Shown: positions 45,387 through 54,839 of the stretch, piece after piece
Layout of the letters: the number at the start of each line of letters is the position of its first letter
Numbering within the stretch: the stretch's first letter is position 1
Source of the DNA: Cyclobacteriaceae bacterium
GTDB taxonomy: Bacteria; Bacteroidota; Bacteroidia; Cytophagales; Cyclobacteriaceae
DNA: 64,000 nt
Assembly (NCBI GenBank): GCA_019638285.1
Contig: JAHBUB010000014.1
Coordinates: 1-64,000, forward strand
Direction of reading: 5' to 3'
Made by a program: the position numbers and the translations under genes
Notes under the pieces: generated by a model
What the model was told of the DNA's origin: nothing
Databases searched by the model: none
Seen by the model: the letters and a program-made list of their open reading frames with translations, nothing else

Positions 45387-47324
45387 ATGAGACACAGGTT
45401 TACAATAACACTGGTCATTTTATCAATTCTTATAGGGGGAAAACTTCAGTCCTTCGGTCAATCACCTTATATCGATAGTTTAAAAACCTTGCTTAATACT
45501 GTCACTATTCATGACACGGTGAGGGTGTGGGCTCTTAATGAATTAAGCAGGGAACAAGTTTATGGGGCTCCCGACAAAGCTTTGCGGCTAGTGAGTCAAG
45601 CATTGGAATTGGCGCGTAAAACAGGCTACCAAAGGGGTGAAGCATATTCATATCGTGTGTTGGCATCAATTAGCGCCACGAGCGATCGCTATTCGTCTTA
45701 TTCGGAATATTTGCAAAAGGCAATCAGACTATTTATTAATCTGGAAGATTCAGTAGGTCTTGCCAATTGTTACATTACTGAAGCTGTTGTTTACAACAGG
45801 CAATTTAATTTTGAAAACTCAATTCATTCTTATCTAAAGGCCCTTCCTATCTTTAGAAAGGCGAATATGCAGGAGCGAATTGCGCTATGCTTAAGCAATA
45901 TGGGGTTCGTTTACTATCAGATGGAGAAATTTGAGGAGGCGAAGGAAAGTTTGGTGGAAGCCATTTCAATTAATGAATCCCGAAAAAATCTAACCGCCTT
46001 AATAAATAGCTATAACAATCTTGGCCTTGTGTTGCTGCGATTAGGAAGTCTGAATGAGGCAGAAAAATACTTTGAAAAGGTTTTACGATTACATGAAGAG
46101 TTGAAAGACAATTCCAATCCCGAGGCCTTTGTAGAAACCCTTATTGGCAAGGCACAAATTTATAAATTCAGAGGTCGCTTTAAAGAAGAGAAAAAATTAT
46201 TAGATGAGGCAAAAATTTATTCAAAGAAATTCAATTACCTGCGATTGCTAAAACAGACGAATCTACAATTAACAGATTACTATTTAAGAGCGGGTGAATA
46301 TGATAAGATGCAGCAGGTTTTAGGTGAATTCACCATTATTGATGATAGTATAACGAAACATTACAGAAGAAATGAAGCAACAATTATCGCCAGTGTAATA
46401 AGTGCCACCAAGCTTGAATCAGATTTTGAAAACGCGCAGGAAAGTATTGCAAAGCAGGGACTGGTGATTGCACAGCAAAGGAGAACGCTGATAGCGGCTA
46501 TTCTTGTAAGCACTTTGTTCTTTGTCCTTCTCATTCTTCTCATTCATTCGAACAGAACGAGGAGGCGCCTGAACAGAACGTTGGCTGCCCATCGTGAAGC
46601 GATTGACAATAAAAACATAGAACTTGAAAGAGTGAATCAAACAAAAGACAAATTTTTTTCTGTGGTAGCCCACGATTTGCGCAGTCCCCTCAATTCGTTA
46701 TTTGGCTTTTCTAATTTGCTGGTAAAACATGCTGAATCCATGTCTAAAGAAGAAATTCAGACGATGGGAGCAAAACTTAGAGAGTCCGTGTCAGATACGC
46801 TTAAGATGACAGAAAATCTAATAACCTGGGCACGCTCGCAAATGCATGAAGAGCAAACAAGGCCTGAAATTATTAAGGTAAGATCAGTTATTGATGAAAC
46901 CTTCAGAATGGCAAAGGAAGATGCTTCAAAAAAGGGAATTATGTTAAAAAATAATACGGATGCGCAAGCAAACGTTTATTCGGACAGAAATCATTTATTA
47001 TTAATCCTCAGGAATATAATTAATAACGCCATCAAGTATACTGAGGCAGACGATGAAATTTCAGTGACTACAGCTGAAGCAGATGGGCAGACTGAAATAG
47101 TAGTGGAAGACACAGGGATAGGAATGGATGATGAAATAAAGGAGAGACTCTTTTCATTGGAAGGAACCATTAGTCAGGTAGGAACTTCCGGTGAACGAGG
47201 CACAGGATTAGGCCTGGTATTGGTTAAGAATTTTGTAGAGAGAAACAATGGATCACTGAGTGTAAGCAGTGAAAAGAATAGAGGAACTAAATTCGTTGTG
47301 ATATTACCTTCCTCCCCTTCTTGA
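45387..47324 (+). CDS. TPR-containing sensor histidine kinase
   Basis: The 645-residue kinase has a signal peptide. Periplasmic TPR repeats cover about residues 60-310 (for example NNLGLVLLRLGSLNEAEKYFEKVL), and a membrane helix near 370-390 is followed by a short coiled coil. The kinase core has the H-box VVAHDLRSPLNS with His429, N-box NIINNAIKYT, G1 VEDTGIGM and G2 GERGTGLGL. No response regulator adjoins it, so the signal goes to an unlinked partner. Confidence 0.93.
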   Translation: MRHRFTITLVILSILIGGKLQSFGQSPYIDSLKTLLNTVTIHDTVRVWALNELSREQVYGAPDKALRLVSQALELARKTGYQRGEAYSYRVLASISATSDRYSSYSEYLQKAIRLFINLEDSVGLANCYITEAVVYNRQFNFENSIHSYLKALPIFRKANMQERIALCLSNMGFVYYQMEKFEEAKESLVEAISINESRKNLTALINSYNNLGLVLLRLGSLNEAEKYFEKVLRLHEELKDNSNPEAFVETLIGKAQIYKFRGRFKEEKKLLDEAKIYSKKFNYLRLLKQTNLQLTDYYLRAGEYDKMQQVLGEFTIIDDSITKHYRRNEATIIASVISATKLESDFENAQESIAKQGLVIAQQRRTLIAAILVSTLFFVLLILLIHSNRTRRRLNRTLAAHREAIDNKNIELERVNQTKDKFFSVVAHDLRSPLNSLFGFSNLLVKHAESMSKEEIQTMGAKLRESVSDTLKMTENLITWARSQMHEEQTRPEIIKVRSVIDETFRMAKEDASKKGIMLKNNTDAQANVYSDRNHLLLILRNIINNAIKYTEADDEISVTTAEADGQTEIVVEDTGIGMDDEIKERLFSLEGTISQVGTSGERGTGLGLVLVKNFVERNNGSLSVSSEKNRGTKFVVILPSSPS

Positions 47325-47352
47325 TTTCAACCCTTTTTCGTTTTTATATTTG
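47321..47352 (+). promoter_or_regulatory. Bacteroidota-type promoter of the YwqK-like gene
   Basis: TATATTTG (47345-47352) matches the TAnnTTTG -7 element exactly, and TTG at 47321-47323 sits 21 bp upstream as a possible -33 element. Transcription would begin about 25 bp before the ATG at 47384. Confidence 0.5.
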
Positions 47353-47383
47353 ACCCTGAGAAATCATTCAATCAAATCAAACT

Positions 47384-47965
47384 ATGAAATCCTTATTATT
47401 TCTGTTTTCAGTAGTATTGCTCTCATGTTCATCATCAGATTCTGGTAGTTCCACATCCCCTTCAAGTGTTGCTGAAGGGTTACCTACTGGTGCAATTAAG
47501 GAACAATTTGCAGACGCCCCTTCTCTTATCGGATTTACCGTGAAAGATGCCAGTGGAAACATTTCGCAATCCGGATTAGTGGAAGATGGGAAGCGTATAG
47601 GGAATTGGACCGAATATTCTCCCAATGGTATTGTTAAATCTGTAGTCTCCTATGTAAATGGTAAAAAAGAGGGATTGGCCCTTGAAATAAACAACAGCGG
47701 ACAGCTTGAAAAGCAGATGATGTACCACAGCGATCAACTGCATGGGATTTACAAAGAATATAAATACACTACTTTAAAAGAAGAGCGCAACTATCAGAAT
47801 GGAAAACTGGAAGGGATAGTAAAAGTCTATTACGACAATGGTAAAATAATGGAAGAGGGGGCCTATCAAAATGGAACCCGCCACGGAGTGTCCAAATGGT
47901 ACGATCAAGACGGAAATGTGACCATAGAATATGAGTACGATAACGGGAAATTGATAAAAAAATAG
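47384..47965 (+). CDS. YwqK/MORN-repeat lipoprotein
   Basis: The 193-residue protein has a lipobox (LLSCSS near residue 14), a Ser-rich linker and five or six MORN-like repeats with the pattern G-x-W-x-x-Y-x-x-NG (for example YYDNGKIMEEGAYQNG). Database entries often call this family 'toxin-antitoxin YwqK antitoxin', but no toxin is encoded nearby and it is a surface-anchored lipoprotein here. A structural or binding role at the envelope is more likely. Confidence 0.85.
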   Translation: MKSLLFLFSVVLLSCSSSDSGSSTSPSSVAEGLPTGAIKEQFADAPSLIGFTVKDASGNISQSGLVEDGKRIGNWTEYSPNGIVKSVVSYVNGKKEGLALEINNSGQLEKQMMYHSDQLHGIYKEYKYTTLKEERNYQNGKLEGIVKVYYDNGKIMEEGAYQNGTRHGVSKWYDQDGNVTIEYEYDNGKLIKK

Positions 47966-48138
47966 ACCGTTTTGAATCTAATTCCGAAGAATTTCGTATG
48001 TAAGGATTACCACCCAACAAAAAAGTGGAATGAGCGTTGAATAGAAGTGTACAAGGGGAAAATTAGTACCACGATTTAACTTGAGAGACTCCTTGCCTTC
48101 TAAAAATTGTTTAACTAAAATTTAAATTATTACGAGCT

Positions 48139-49629
48139 ATGAATAAGTTCTTTCAACTTGTGATTGCAGCTATCCTGGGAAGTGGCTTTACTATGGTAGC
48201 TAACCAATGGTACGGGAATGAAAATAAGAATGTTAGGATTGAGCATATTAATGGTGTGCCGGCCACCTCAGTGGCATATACGGTTAATGAAAATGGAGAG
48301 GCGATCCCCCTTGACTTTACGGGCACTGCAGACAAGGTGACGCCCGCAGTTGTTTACATTCGGTCTACACAGGAAAACCCAGTGTATAGAAATTCTCGCG
48401 ATCCATTAAGGGAATTTTTTAACGGCCCATCGCCCATGCAACGAGGACCTAGCCAAAGCTCGGGATCCGGGGTGATTATAAACAAGAATGGTTATATCGT
48501 CACAAATAATCATGTGGTGCAAGGCGCTGACATTGTGGAAGTAACAATGTCAGACAATAGCACCTATAAAGCGGAAGTGATAGGAACAGACCCTGACACA
48601 GACCTTGCTGTGATAAAAGTAAACCACACAGACTTACCTTATTTATCCTTTGCCAATTCTGATGAATCAAAAGTAGGACAGTGGGTTCTGGCAGTAGGGA
48701 ATCCGTTTAATCTCAACTCTACAGTTACTGCAGGAATAATTAGTGCAAAGGGAAGAAACATTAATATCATAAACTCAAACTCAAGAAATGAAACTGAGCA
48801 GTTGGGCAACACTGCCATTGAATCATTTATTCAAACGGATGCTGCCATCAATCCCGGAAATAGTGGAGGAGCATTGGTTTCATTAGATGGCAGTTTATTG
48901 GGAATAAATACGGCTATTGCTAGCCCCACTGGTGCTTACTCAGGATATGGTTTTGCGGTTCCCTCTAACATCGTAAGCAAAGTGACAGAAGACCTGATTG
49001 CCTATGGCGCAGTGCAGCGCGGATGGCTTGGTGTAACGGTACAAAATGTTACCAGCGATCTGGCCAAGCAAGAAATGCTGGATCGTAATGAGGGGGCCTT
49101 TATTGTGGATTTTGCTGAGAATAGTTCTGCTAAGGAAGCCGGCTTACAAAAAGGAGATGTAGTGATCCGAATGGACGAATCAGAGATTAAATCAAGTACA
49201 GCATTAATTGAATATGTAGGTCAGAAGAGACCCGGTGATAAAATTGAAATAACCGTTGATCGTAAAGGTAAAATTGTGGAGGTGCCGGTGACACTTAAAA
49301 ACAGAAATGGAGATGTGACTACTGTAAAGCGAGAAGAGAAAGATGCAGTAACTTCTCTTGGACTTTCTATGGAAAACATAGATCAGAAAATTTTGAATAG
49401 GCTGGACTTGAAAAATGGTGTTCGTGTAAGTAAGCTTGAGAATGGTAAAATTGCTCGATATACTGAGATGCGTGAAGGTTTTATCATTACCCATATAGAT
49501 GATCAGCCGGTAAAAACGGCCAAGGAGGTAAATGAGATACTAAAGAAGAAAAAGGAAGGTGACCTTGTTACATTTTCCGGTATCTATGAAGACTTCCCTC
49601 GGGAATATATTTATGCACTTAGAATGTAG
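48139..49629 (+). CDS. Periplasmic serine protease/chaperone of the DegP/DegQ (HtrA) family
   Basis: The 496-residue protease has an N-terminal signal or anchor helix, a chymotrypsin-like domain with triad His125 (TNNHVV), Asp155 (DTDLAVIKV) and Ser242 (GNSGGAL), and two PDZ domains at about residues 290-380 and 410-490. It degrades or refolds damaged envelope proteins, normally as trimers or cages. It stands alone; the upstream 170 bp have no clear promoter match, so an envelope-stress sigma factor could be involved. Confidence 0.95.
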   Translation: MNKFFQLVIAAILGSGFTMVANQWYGNENKNVRIEHINGVPATSVAYTVNENGEAIPLDFTGTADKVTPAVVYIRSTQENPVYRNSRDPLREFFNGPSPMQRGPSQSSGSGVIINKNGYIVTNNHVVQGADIVEVTMSDNSTYKAEVIGTDPDTDLAVIKVNHTDLPYLSFANSDESKVGQWVLAVGNPFNLNSTVTAGIISAKGRNINIINSNSRNETEQLGNTAIESFIQTDAAINPGNSGGALVSLDGSLLGINTAIASPTGAYSGYGFAVPSNIVSKVTEDLIAYGAVQRGWLGVTVQNVTSDLAKQEMLDRNEGAFIVDFAENSSAKEAGLQKGDVVIRMDESEIKSSTALIEYVGQKRPGDKIEITVDRKGKIVEVPVTLKNRNGDVTTVKREEKDAVTSLGLSMENIDQKILNRLDLKNGVRVSKLENGKIARYTEMREGFIITHIDDQPVKTAKEVNEILKKKKEGDLVTFSGIYEDFPREYIYALRM

Positions 49630-49646
49630 AACCTAAATGAAGAAGT

Positions 49647-49820
49647 ATGAGAAGACTGTTTAAAAAAGGCGAGCGCGTTCGTAGCCGGATTGATGGAAAG
49701 GTGATGGAGGTTTTGAAATATATAAAAAACAACCTTGTTGAGGTGAGGTGGTTTGATCTTGAAAAGAAGGAAATACGAGTCAATAAAATAAAGGAGGATA
49801 AACTCTCCAAAGCGGCCTAA
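49647..49820 (+). CDS. Small basic protein, DUF2158/YodC-like
   Basis: The 57-residue protein (MRRLFKKGERVRSRIDGKVM...) starts 17 bp after the protease stop. It begins with the FKKGERVRS turn and continues with VEVRWFDLEKKE, a pattern similar to the small DUF2158 proteins that form a single beta barrel. Function unknown. A strong terminator follows directly, so it is probably co-transcribed with the protease gene. Confidence 0.6.
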   Translation: MRRLFKKGERVRSRIDGKVMEVLKYIKNNLVEVRWFDLEKKEIRVNKIKEDKLSKAA

Positions 49821-49821
49821 G

Positions 49822-49855
49822 AAAAAGCCCCGATTTTAAAGACGGGGCTTTTTTT
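49822..49855. terminator. Bidirectional terminator between convergent genes
   Basis: AAAAAGCCCCG (49822-49832) pairs with CGGGGCTTTTT (49843-49853), with T-runs on both sides when read in either direction. It serves the small gene on the left and the permease operon on the right, whose last stop codon overlaps its end. Confidence 0.88.
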
Positions 49856-52226
49856 ATTCGGTTCTTAGTGATTCAATGGGGTTGGAAAGCCCTGCTTTGA
49901 TGCTGTGAATGCTTACAGTGACAAATGAAATAACAAGCGTGATGCCTCCTGAAACAACAAAAGTTATCCATCCAATATCAGTACGGAAAGCAAAACCTTC
50001 AAGCCATTGTGACATGGCATACCAGGCCAATGGCACCGCTATCACGATTGATATTAATACCATGATAGAGTATGACTTTGAAAACAACTGGACAATATCA
50101 GGCACAGAGGCACCTAAAACTTTTCTTATTGCTATTTCTTTTGTGCGCAACATAACAGTAAATGAGGCCAGTGCGTATAAGCCCAAACACGCCACGAAGA
50201 TTGCAAATAGCGTAGCGAAAGTGAGAATCTTGGTTAAATTATCCTCTGTCTTGTATAAGGCCTCCATTCTTTCTGCCGGGAAAAAATATTCGTATGCCTT
50301 ATCAAAGTTCATGGACCTCCAGGTTGTTGCTATTTGATCAAGTGTAACTTGATGGGAATTACCCTCAAGCTTAACAGAAATATATCGGTAGTTTCTTGCA
50401 CTGTCGCCACCATAGTAATGCACTATGGGCATGATGGGTTGTTTTAATGAGGCATAATTAAAATCCTCAACCACTCCTATTACTTCCAAAGGCCTGCGTG
50501 AGCTGGGATAAATCAAATGTTTGCCAATTGGATCTTCCCAACCAATGTCTCTAACGGCTGCCGCATTAAGAATGATGGAATTATTTTTGTCATTTTCAGA
50601 GTTGGGCAAAAAATTTCTGCCTGCAATTAATTTGATACGGTAGGTATTAAAATAATCCTCCTCTATAACAGCGGTCTGATAGTCAAGCGGACTCATGTCT
50701 TCTTTACCTTGCGGTAGAAAGAGGGAGAAACTACCTGGATAGTCTCCGGGAATGCCACTCGATGCAGTTACTAATTTTACTCCTGCTAATTGTTTGAGTT
50801 GTTCTTTGAAAGCAACCAACCTGGAAACAGCGGTGCTTCCGTCTTCAAAGTCGCGTATACCTACAGGTATTACCACGACATTGTCTCTGTCAAACTTTAC
50901 ATCATAGTTGCGCATATAATCAACTTGTTGATTAATGATCAATACGGCACTTAACAGAATAATGGCTAAAGTAAACTGAAGAATGACAAGTCCATTTCGC
51001 AACAGCATGCTTCCGCCTTTTGAGGGGGCCCCTTTCAATACTTCACTTGGAATAAAACTTGAAATAAAGAAGGAGGGATAGCTGCCACTAAGCATGCCGA
51101 TAACGATGCCAAGAAGAATAATAACTCCAACCATTAATGGATTGTCTATAAAATTTATAGGAATGTCGAGTCCAATAAGATCGCTAAAGAAGGGGAGTAA
51201 AAGTTCGGCCAATAGACCACCGAGCACCAAAGCAAAAAAAGTAAGTAAAATAGACTCGCTTAAGAATTGATAAATGAGCCCTTTCTTTGATGCGCCCATT
51301 ACCTTTCTCACACCCACCTCTGTGGTTCGCGTCAGCGATTGAGCTGTAGCCAGATTTGTAAAATTGATGGAGGCAATGAGTAATATGGCTATGGCTACTA
51401 TTAATAAAGTATACGCATATTTTCTCTGATCAGTAAATTCATTATTGTAGTCTTTCAGCGGAATAAAAAGCACATTTCCCCTTTCTGATTCATCTACATA
51501 TTTATCCATGATGAGATGGGCTTGCGTACGGAGCAAACCAATATCATTGGCTTGGTTAAGTTTAATGAACGAAGTGCAAAAGGAACTTCCCCAGAGATTG
51601 TCACCCAAAAATTGATGTGCGATTCGTTCATTGGCAGGGATTACTGTTTCAAATGTGAAAGATGAGTTACCAGGTATTTTACCAATAACCCCAGTAACGG
51701 TTCTGTCTGTGGAAAAGCCGAAATTGAGTACTTTGCCCAGTGCTTCTTCATTGCCAAAAAACTTTTTAGCTACCTCTTCGGAAATTACAACTGAGTTTGG
51801 ATCATTGAGGAAAGTGCTAGGGTCACCGGCTAAAATCGGGAATGTGAAAAAGGTAAAAAAAGCAGAATCTGCATAGAAGAGCTGTTGTTCAAAAAGCTTG
51901 TCACCATGTCTTACCCATGTTTGTCCTGCCGAGAAACCCCGGGTGAAACTTTGCACTCCTGCAAACTCATTCTTGGCGGCTTCTGCATAAGGAAACCAGG
52001 TATCATAAACGGGTATTCGCCCGGTTTCTGTTGCACGATCCCTATACATAAAAAATATGCGCGCTGAGTCCTTATGAAACTGATCGAAGGTGAGTACACT
52101 CATCGCATAGAAAGTAATTAATATGGTGATGGCCACACTGCCAGCGAGACCAATGATGTTAATAGCAGCATATGATTTATGCTTTAAAATGTTTCTAATG
52201 GCTACTTTGATGTAGTTAACTAGCAT
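49854..52226 (-). CDS. FtsX/MacB-like ABC transporter permease (second gene of the sigma-54 operon)
   Basis: The 790-residue double-unit permease has conserved turns TTEVGVRKVMGAS and TKEIAIRKVLGAS and no prefix domain. It follows the other permease gene by 38 bp on the same strand, so the two are probably co-transcribed from the sigma-54-type promoter at 54709-54724. A pair of permeases could act as a heterodimer with an ATPase encoded elsewhere. Confidence 0.92.
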   Translation of the reverse strand: MLVNYIKVAIRNILKHKSYAAINIIGLAGSVAITILITFYAMSVLTFDQFHKDSARIFFMYRDRATETGRIPVYDTWFPYAEAAKNEFAGVQSFTRGFSAGQTWVRHGDKLFEQQLFYADSAFFTFFTFPILAGDPSTFLNDPNSVVISEEVAKKFFGNEEALGKVLNFGFSTDRTVTGVIGKIPGNSSFTFETVIPANERIAHQFLGDNLWGSSFCTSFIKLNQANDIGLLRTQAHLIMDKYVDESERGNVLFIPLKDYNNEFTDQRKYAYTLLIVAIAILLIASINFTNLATAQSLTRTTEVGVRKVMGASKKGLIYQFLSESILLTFFALVLGGLLAELLLPFFSDLIGLDIPINFIDNPLMVGVIILLGIVIGMLSGSYPSFFISSFIPSEVLKGAPSKGGSMLLRNGLVILQFTLAIILLSAVLIINQQVDYMRNYDVKFDRDNVVVIPVGIRDFEDGSTAVSRLVAFKEQLKQLAGVKLVTASSGIPGDYPGSFSLFLPQGKEDMSPLDYQTAVIEEDYFNTYRIKLIAGRNFLPNSENDKNNSIILNAAAVRDIGWEDPIGKHLIYPSSRRPLEVIGVVEDFNYASLKQPIMPIVHYYGGDSARNYRYISVKLEGNSHQVTLDQIATTWRSMNFDKAYEYFFPAERMEALYKTEDNLTKILTFATLFAIFVACLGLYALASFTVMLRTKEIAIRKVLGASVPDIVQLFSKSYSIMVLISIVIAVPLAWYAMSQWLEGFAFRTDIGWITFVVSGGITLVISFVTVSIHSIKAGLSNPIESLRTE

Positions 52227-52264
52227 ATACTTGACTTTATTTCTCTTCGCTTAAACTCCTTTGT

Positions 52265-54685
52265 TTATTCTTCCTTTAAAGTATCAACAGGATTAAGAGA
52301 TGCAGTGTGAATTGTTAAGTAACCAATGGTGATCCAGGCAATTAGCAAAGTACCTAGTCCGGTCAGCAAAAAGATCCAAATGCTAATATCTATTTTGAAG
52401 ACAAAATTGTTGAGCCAATCACTCAATATCCACCAGGAAATTGGCACCGCAAGTAGGGTGGAAACAACTATAATTTTTGAATAGCCCATCACCAAACTCA
52501 TTAATAGGGATGCAGTAGGAGCACCAAGCACTTTTCTTATGCCTACTTCTTTCTTGCGCTGTGCAAAATTTAATGAAGCAAGGCCAAACAAACCCATGCA
52601 GGACAATACAATGGCAATGCCAGCGAATAGTGCAAAGACAACACCCATCGTATTTTCGAAAGTGTATTGCGCGTTGATATTATCTTCCAGAAATGAATAT
52701 TCGAACCCAAAATTGTTATCAAACTCTCCCCATATTGATTTAATCTGTGTTAAGGTCTTGGGTACATCTTCCGAATTTAATTTTATTAGCACGGTATTAT
52801 AAAGAGGTGACCTTTCCACAATCATCGGCCGAACAGGTTGATGCAGGGATTGGTAATTGAAATCTTTAATAACTCCCACAATGGTTCCTTTGGTTTTCTT
52901 CTCATCTTCTACCAATACAATTTCTTTTCCTATCGGATCAGTGAGTTGCAATTCCCGGGCTGCCGATTCATTCACGATGTAGGCATTTGTTGTATCCTTC
53001 GAAAAAGAACGATCAAATCCTCTTCCCTCCACCACCTCCAAACCCAATGTTTTTATCAAATCATAGTCCACATACATTTGCGAAGCTTCTACTTCATGCT
53101 GCGGATCATCTACACGATGTATACCGTTTTGATTGAATTGAGTACCCGGTACATTGGATGTGGCACCGACCTGTTCTACTCCGGGTACATTCTTTAGTTC
53201 ATTTTGTAGTGTTTCAAAATTGCGCCTCATTTCGCGATCTTGAATTGGGATAAGCAGTGTGGCATCTTTGCTGAAACCCAGATTTTTATTTTGAATGAAA
53301 TTCATTTGATCAAGAATGATAACCGTTCCTGAAATTAAAATGATGGCCATCGTAAATTGAAAAACCACTAAGAGCTGAGAAAAGTTGTTTCCACTTTTGC
53401 TGGTAACAAACTTTCCCTTGAGCACCTGTACTGGGTTAATGGATGAAAGAATGACAGAAGGATATAGGCCCGACAGTATACCTGTAACAATGCCAATGCC
53501 GAGGATGATTACTATAATAATTGGGTTATCCAGTAAATTAATACTCAGTTCTTTGCCACTCAGTAAATTGAAAAAGGGAAGAAATACTTCTACAGCCAAG
53601 CCGGCAAGGATCATTGAAAACAGAGCCACCAAAAGGGACTCTCCAATGAATTGAATAGACAATTGTTTTTTAACAGCACCCAGTGCTCTGCGTACGCCAA
53701 TCTCCTTGGCACGTTCGGCAGACTTGGCGGTAGTTAAATTTATAAAATTGATAACAGCAATGATGAGGATGAGAAAGGCAGCCGAAGCCATGATGTAAAC
53801 GTATTCAATATTGCCGTTGGGCTCAAGCTCCCATCTAAGGTGCGACTTGAGATGAATGTCTCTTATATTTTGAAGACGAAAGCCCTCCTTGTTTTGAATG
53901 ATTTTGCGAATGCCCTCGTCACTTACATTGATATACTGTGCGGCCCAAGGCAATAATTGACTTTCCAGTTTTTTAGGATCGGCATCGGGGCGGAGTTTAA
54001 TATAATTGAAGTGACCAAAATCGGCCCATGTATAGTAGGCACTCCCTGGGCTTTCAAATGCCTTCATGTGTACGTAACTGACTAAGGCCGAAGCATGAAA
54101 GTGAGACTGTCTTGGCATATCTTCATAGACACCTTCGATCTCTATCAGATTTTCATTCCCATTAAAAGCCAAAAATTTTCCTACTGGATCTTCATCCCCA
54201 AAATATTTGTAGGCCGCAGATTGGGAGAGCATTAATTTGCCAGGTGTTCGAAGTAATGTTTTTTTATTTCCTTTAAGAATTTTCAGGGGAAACACATTAA
54301 AAAAAGTACTGTCTACAGATAGGATATCTTTTTCGTTGTATTGAATGTCTTTTTCCAGATTGCGCACGGAAAAACTTTGCTTCGTTAAACCCGGACCCCA
54401 AATGGGCGAAAGTGTTACAGCGTTAACTACCTCGGGAAAATCTTTCACCATGGCTTGGGCCATGGGATGAGGTGTTCTGGTTTGAGGATCTCCAGACTGC
54501 CAGTATATGCGATAGATATTAGCTGTTTCCGGATCGTAGCGATCGTAGCCGACTTCATCCTGCACATAAAGAAGAATCAGGATTACGGATGCGATCCCAA
54601 CTGTAAGACCGACTACATTGATGAGCGTGTATACTCTGTTTTTGAGTAAGTTTCTTAGCGTAATGAGCAAGTAGCTTCGAAGCAT
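52265..54685 (-). CDS. FtsX/MacB-like ABC transporter permease (first gene of the sigma-54 operon)
   Basis: The 806-residue permease starts MLRSYLLITLRNLLKNR and has two membrane units with the turns AKEIGVRRALGAV and KKEVGIRKVLGAP. It is divergent from the response-regulator gene with a 154-bp gap. A -24/-12 element is correctly oriented 24 bp before the start, which would give a 5' leader of about 12 bases. Control by the neighbouring NtrC-type regulator is therefore likely. Confidence 0.92.
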   Translation of the reverse strand: MLRSYLLITLRNLLKNRVYTLINVVGLTVGIASVILILLYVQDEVGYDRYDPETANIYRIYWQSGDPQTRTPHPMAQAMVKDFPEVVNAVTLSPIWGPGLTKQSFSVRNLEKDIQYNEKDILSVDSTFFNVFPLKILKGNKKTLLRTPGKLMLSQSAAYKYFGDEDPVGKFLAFNGNENLIEIEGVYEDMPRQSHFHASALVSYVHMKAFESPGSAYYTWADFGHFNYIKLRPDADPKKLESQLLPWAAQYINVSDEGIRKIIQNKEGFRLQNIRDIHLKSHLRWELEPNGNIEYVYIMASAAFLILIIAVINFINLTTAKSAERAKEIGVRRALGAVKKQLSIQFIGESLLVALFSMILAGLAVEVFLPFFNLLSGKELSINLLDNPIIIVIILGIGIVTGILSGLYPSVILSSINPVQVLKGKFVTSKSGNNFSQLLVVFQFTMAIILISGTVIILDQMNFIQNKNLGFSKDATLLIPIQDREMRRNFETLQNELKNVPGVEQVGATSNVPGTQFNQNGIHRVDDPQHEVEASQMYVDYDLIKTLGLEVVEGRGFDRSFSKDTTNAYIVNESAARELQLTDPIGKEIVLVEDEKKTKGTIVGVIKDFNYQSLHQPVRPMIVERSPLYNTVLIKLNSEDVPKTLTQIKSIWGEFDNNFGFEYSFLEDNINAQYTFENTMGVVFALFAGIAIVLSCMGLFGLASLNFAQRKKEVGIRKVLGAPTASLLMSLVMGYSKIIVVSTLLAVPISWWILSDWLNNFVFKIDISIWIFLLTGLGTLLIAWITIGYLTIHTASLNPVDTLKEE

Positions 54686-54708
54686 ATGAGTGGATTTTGC
54701 ATTCCGAA

Positions 54709-54724
54709 TGCTACTAATATGCCA
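54709..54724 (-). promoter_or_regulatory. Sigma-54 (-24/-12) promoter of the permease operon
   Basis: Read on the - strand the sequence is TGGCATATTAGTAGCA: GG, ten bases, then GC. The flanks match the TGGCA-N-TTGCA consensus except at one base of the -12 box. It points towards the permease at 52265-54685 and lies beside a sigma-54-dependent activator gene. Confidence 0.7.
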
Positions 54725-54839
54725 ATAGTTTTAACTAATTGAAATACAGATAGATGCGAGGACTATAAAATTAAGCACTGATTCATAATGAAACAATCAA
54801 GTGTACCATAATGGAACGTTTTTGTATCTTTAATAAATA

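Noticed and set aside
47384-47965. Toxin-antitoxin antitoxin annotation for the MORN protein
   Set aside because: The name comes from a family label; here the protein is a lipoprotein with no toxin gene beside it.
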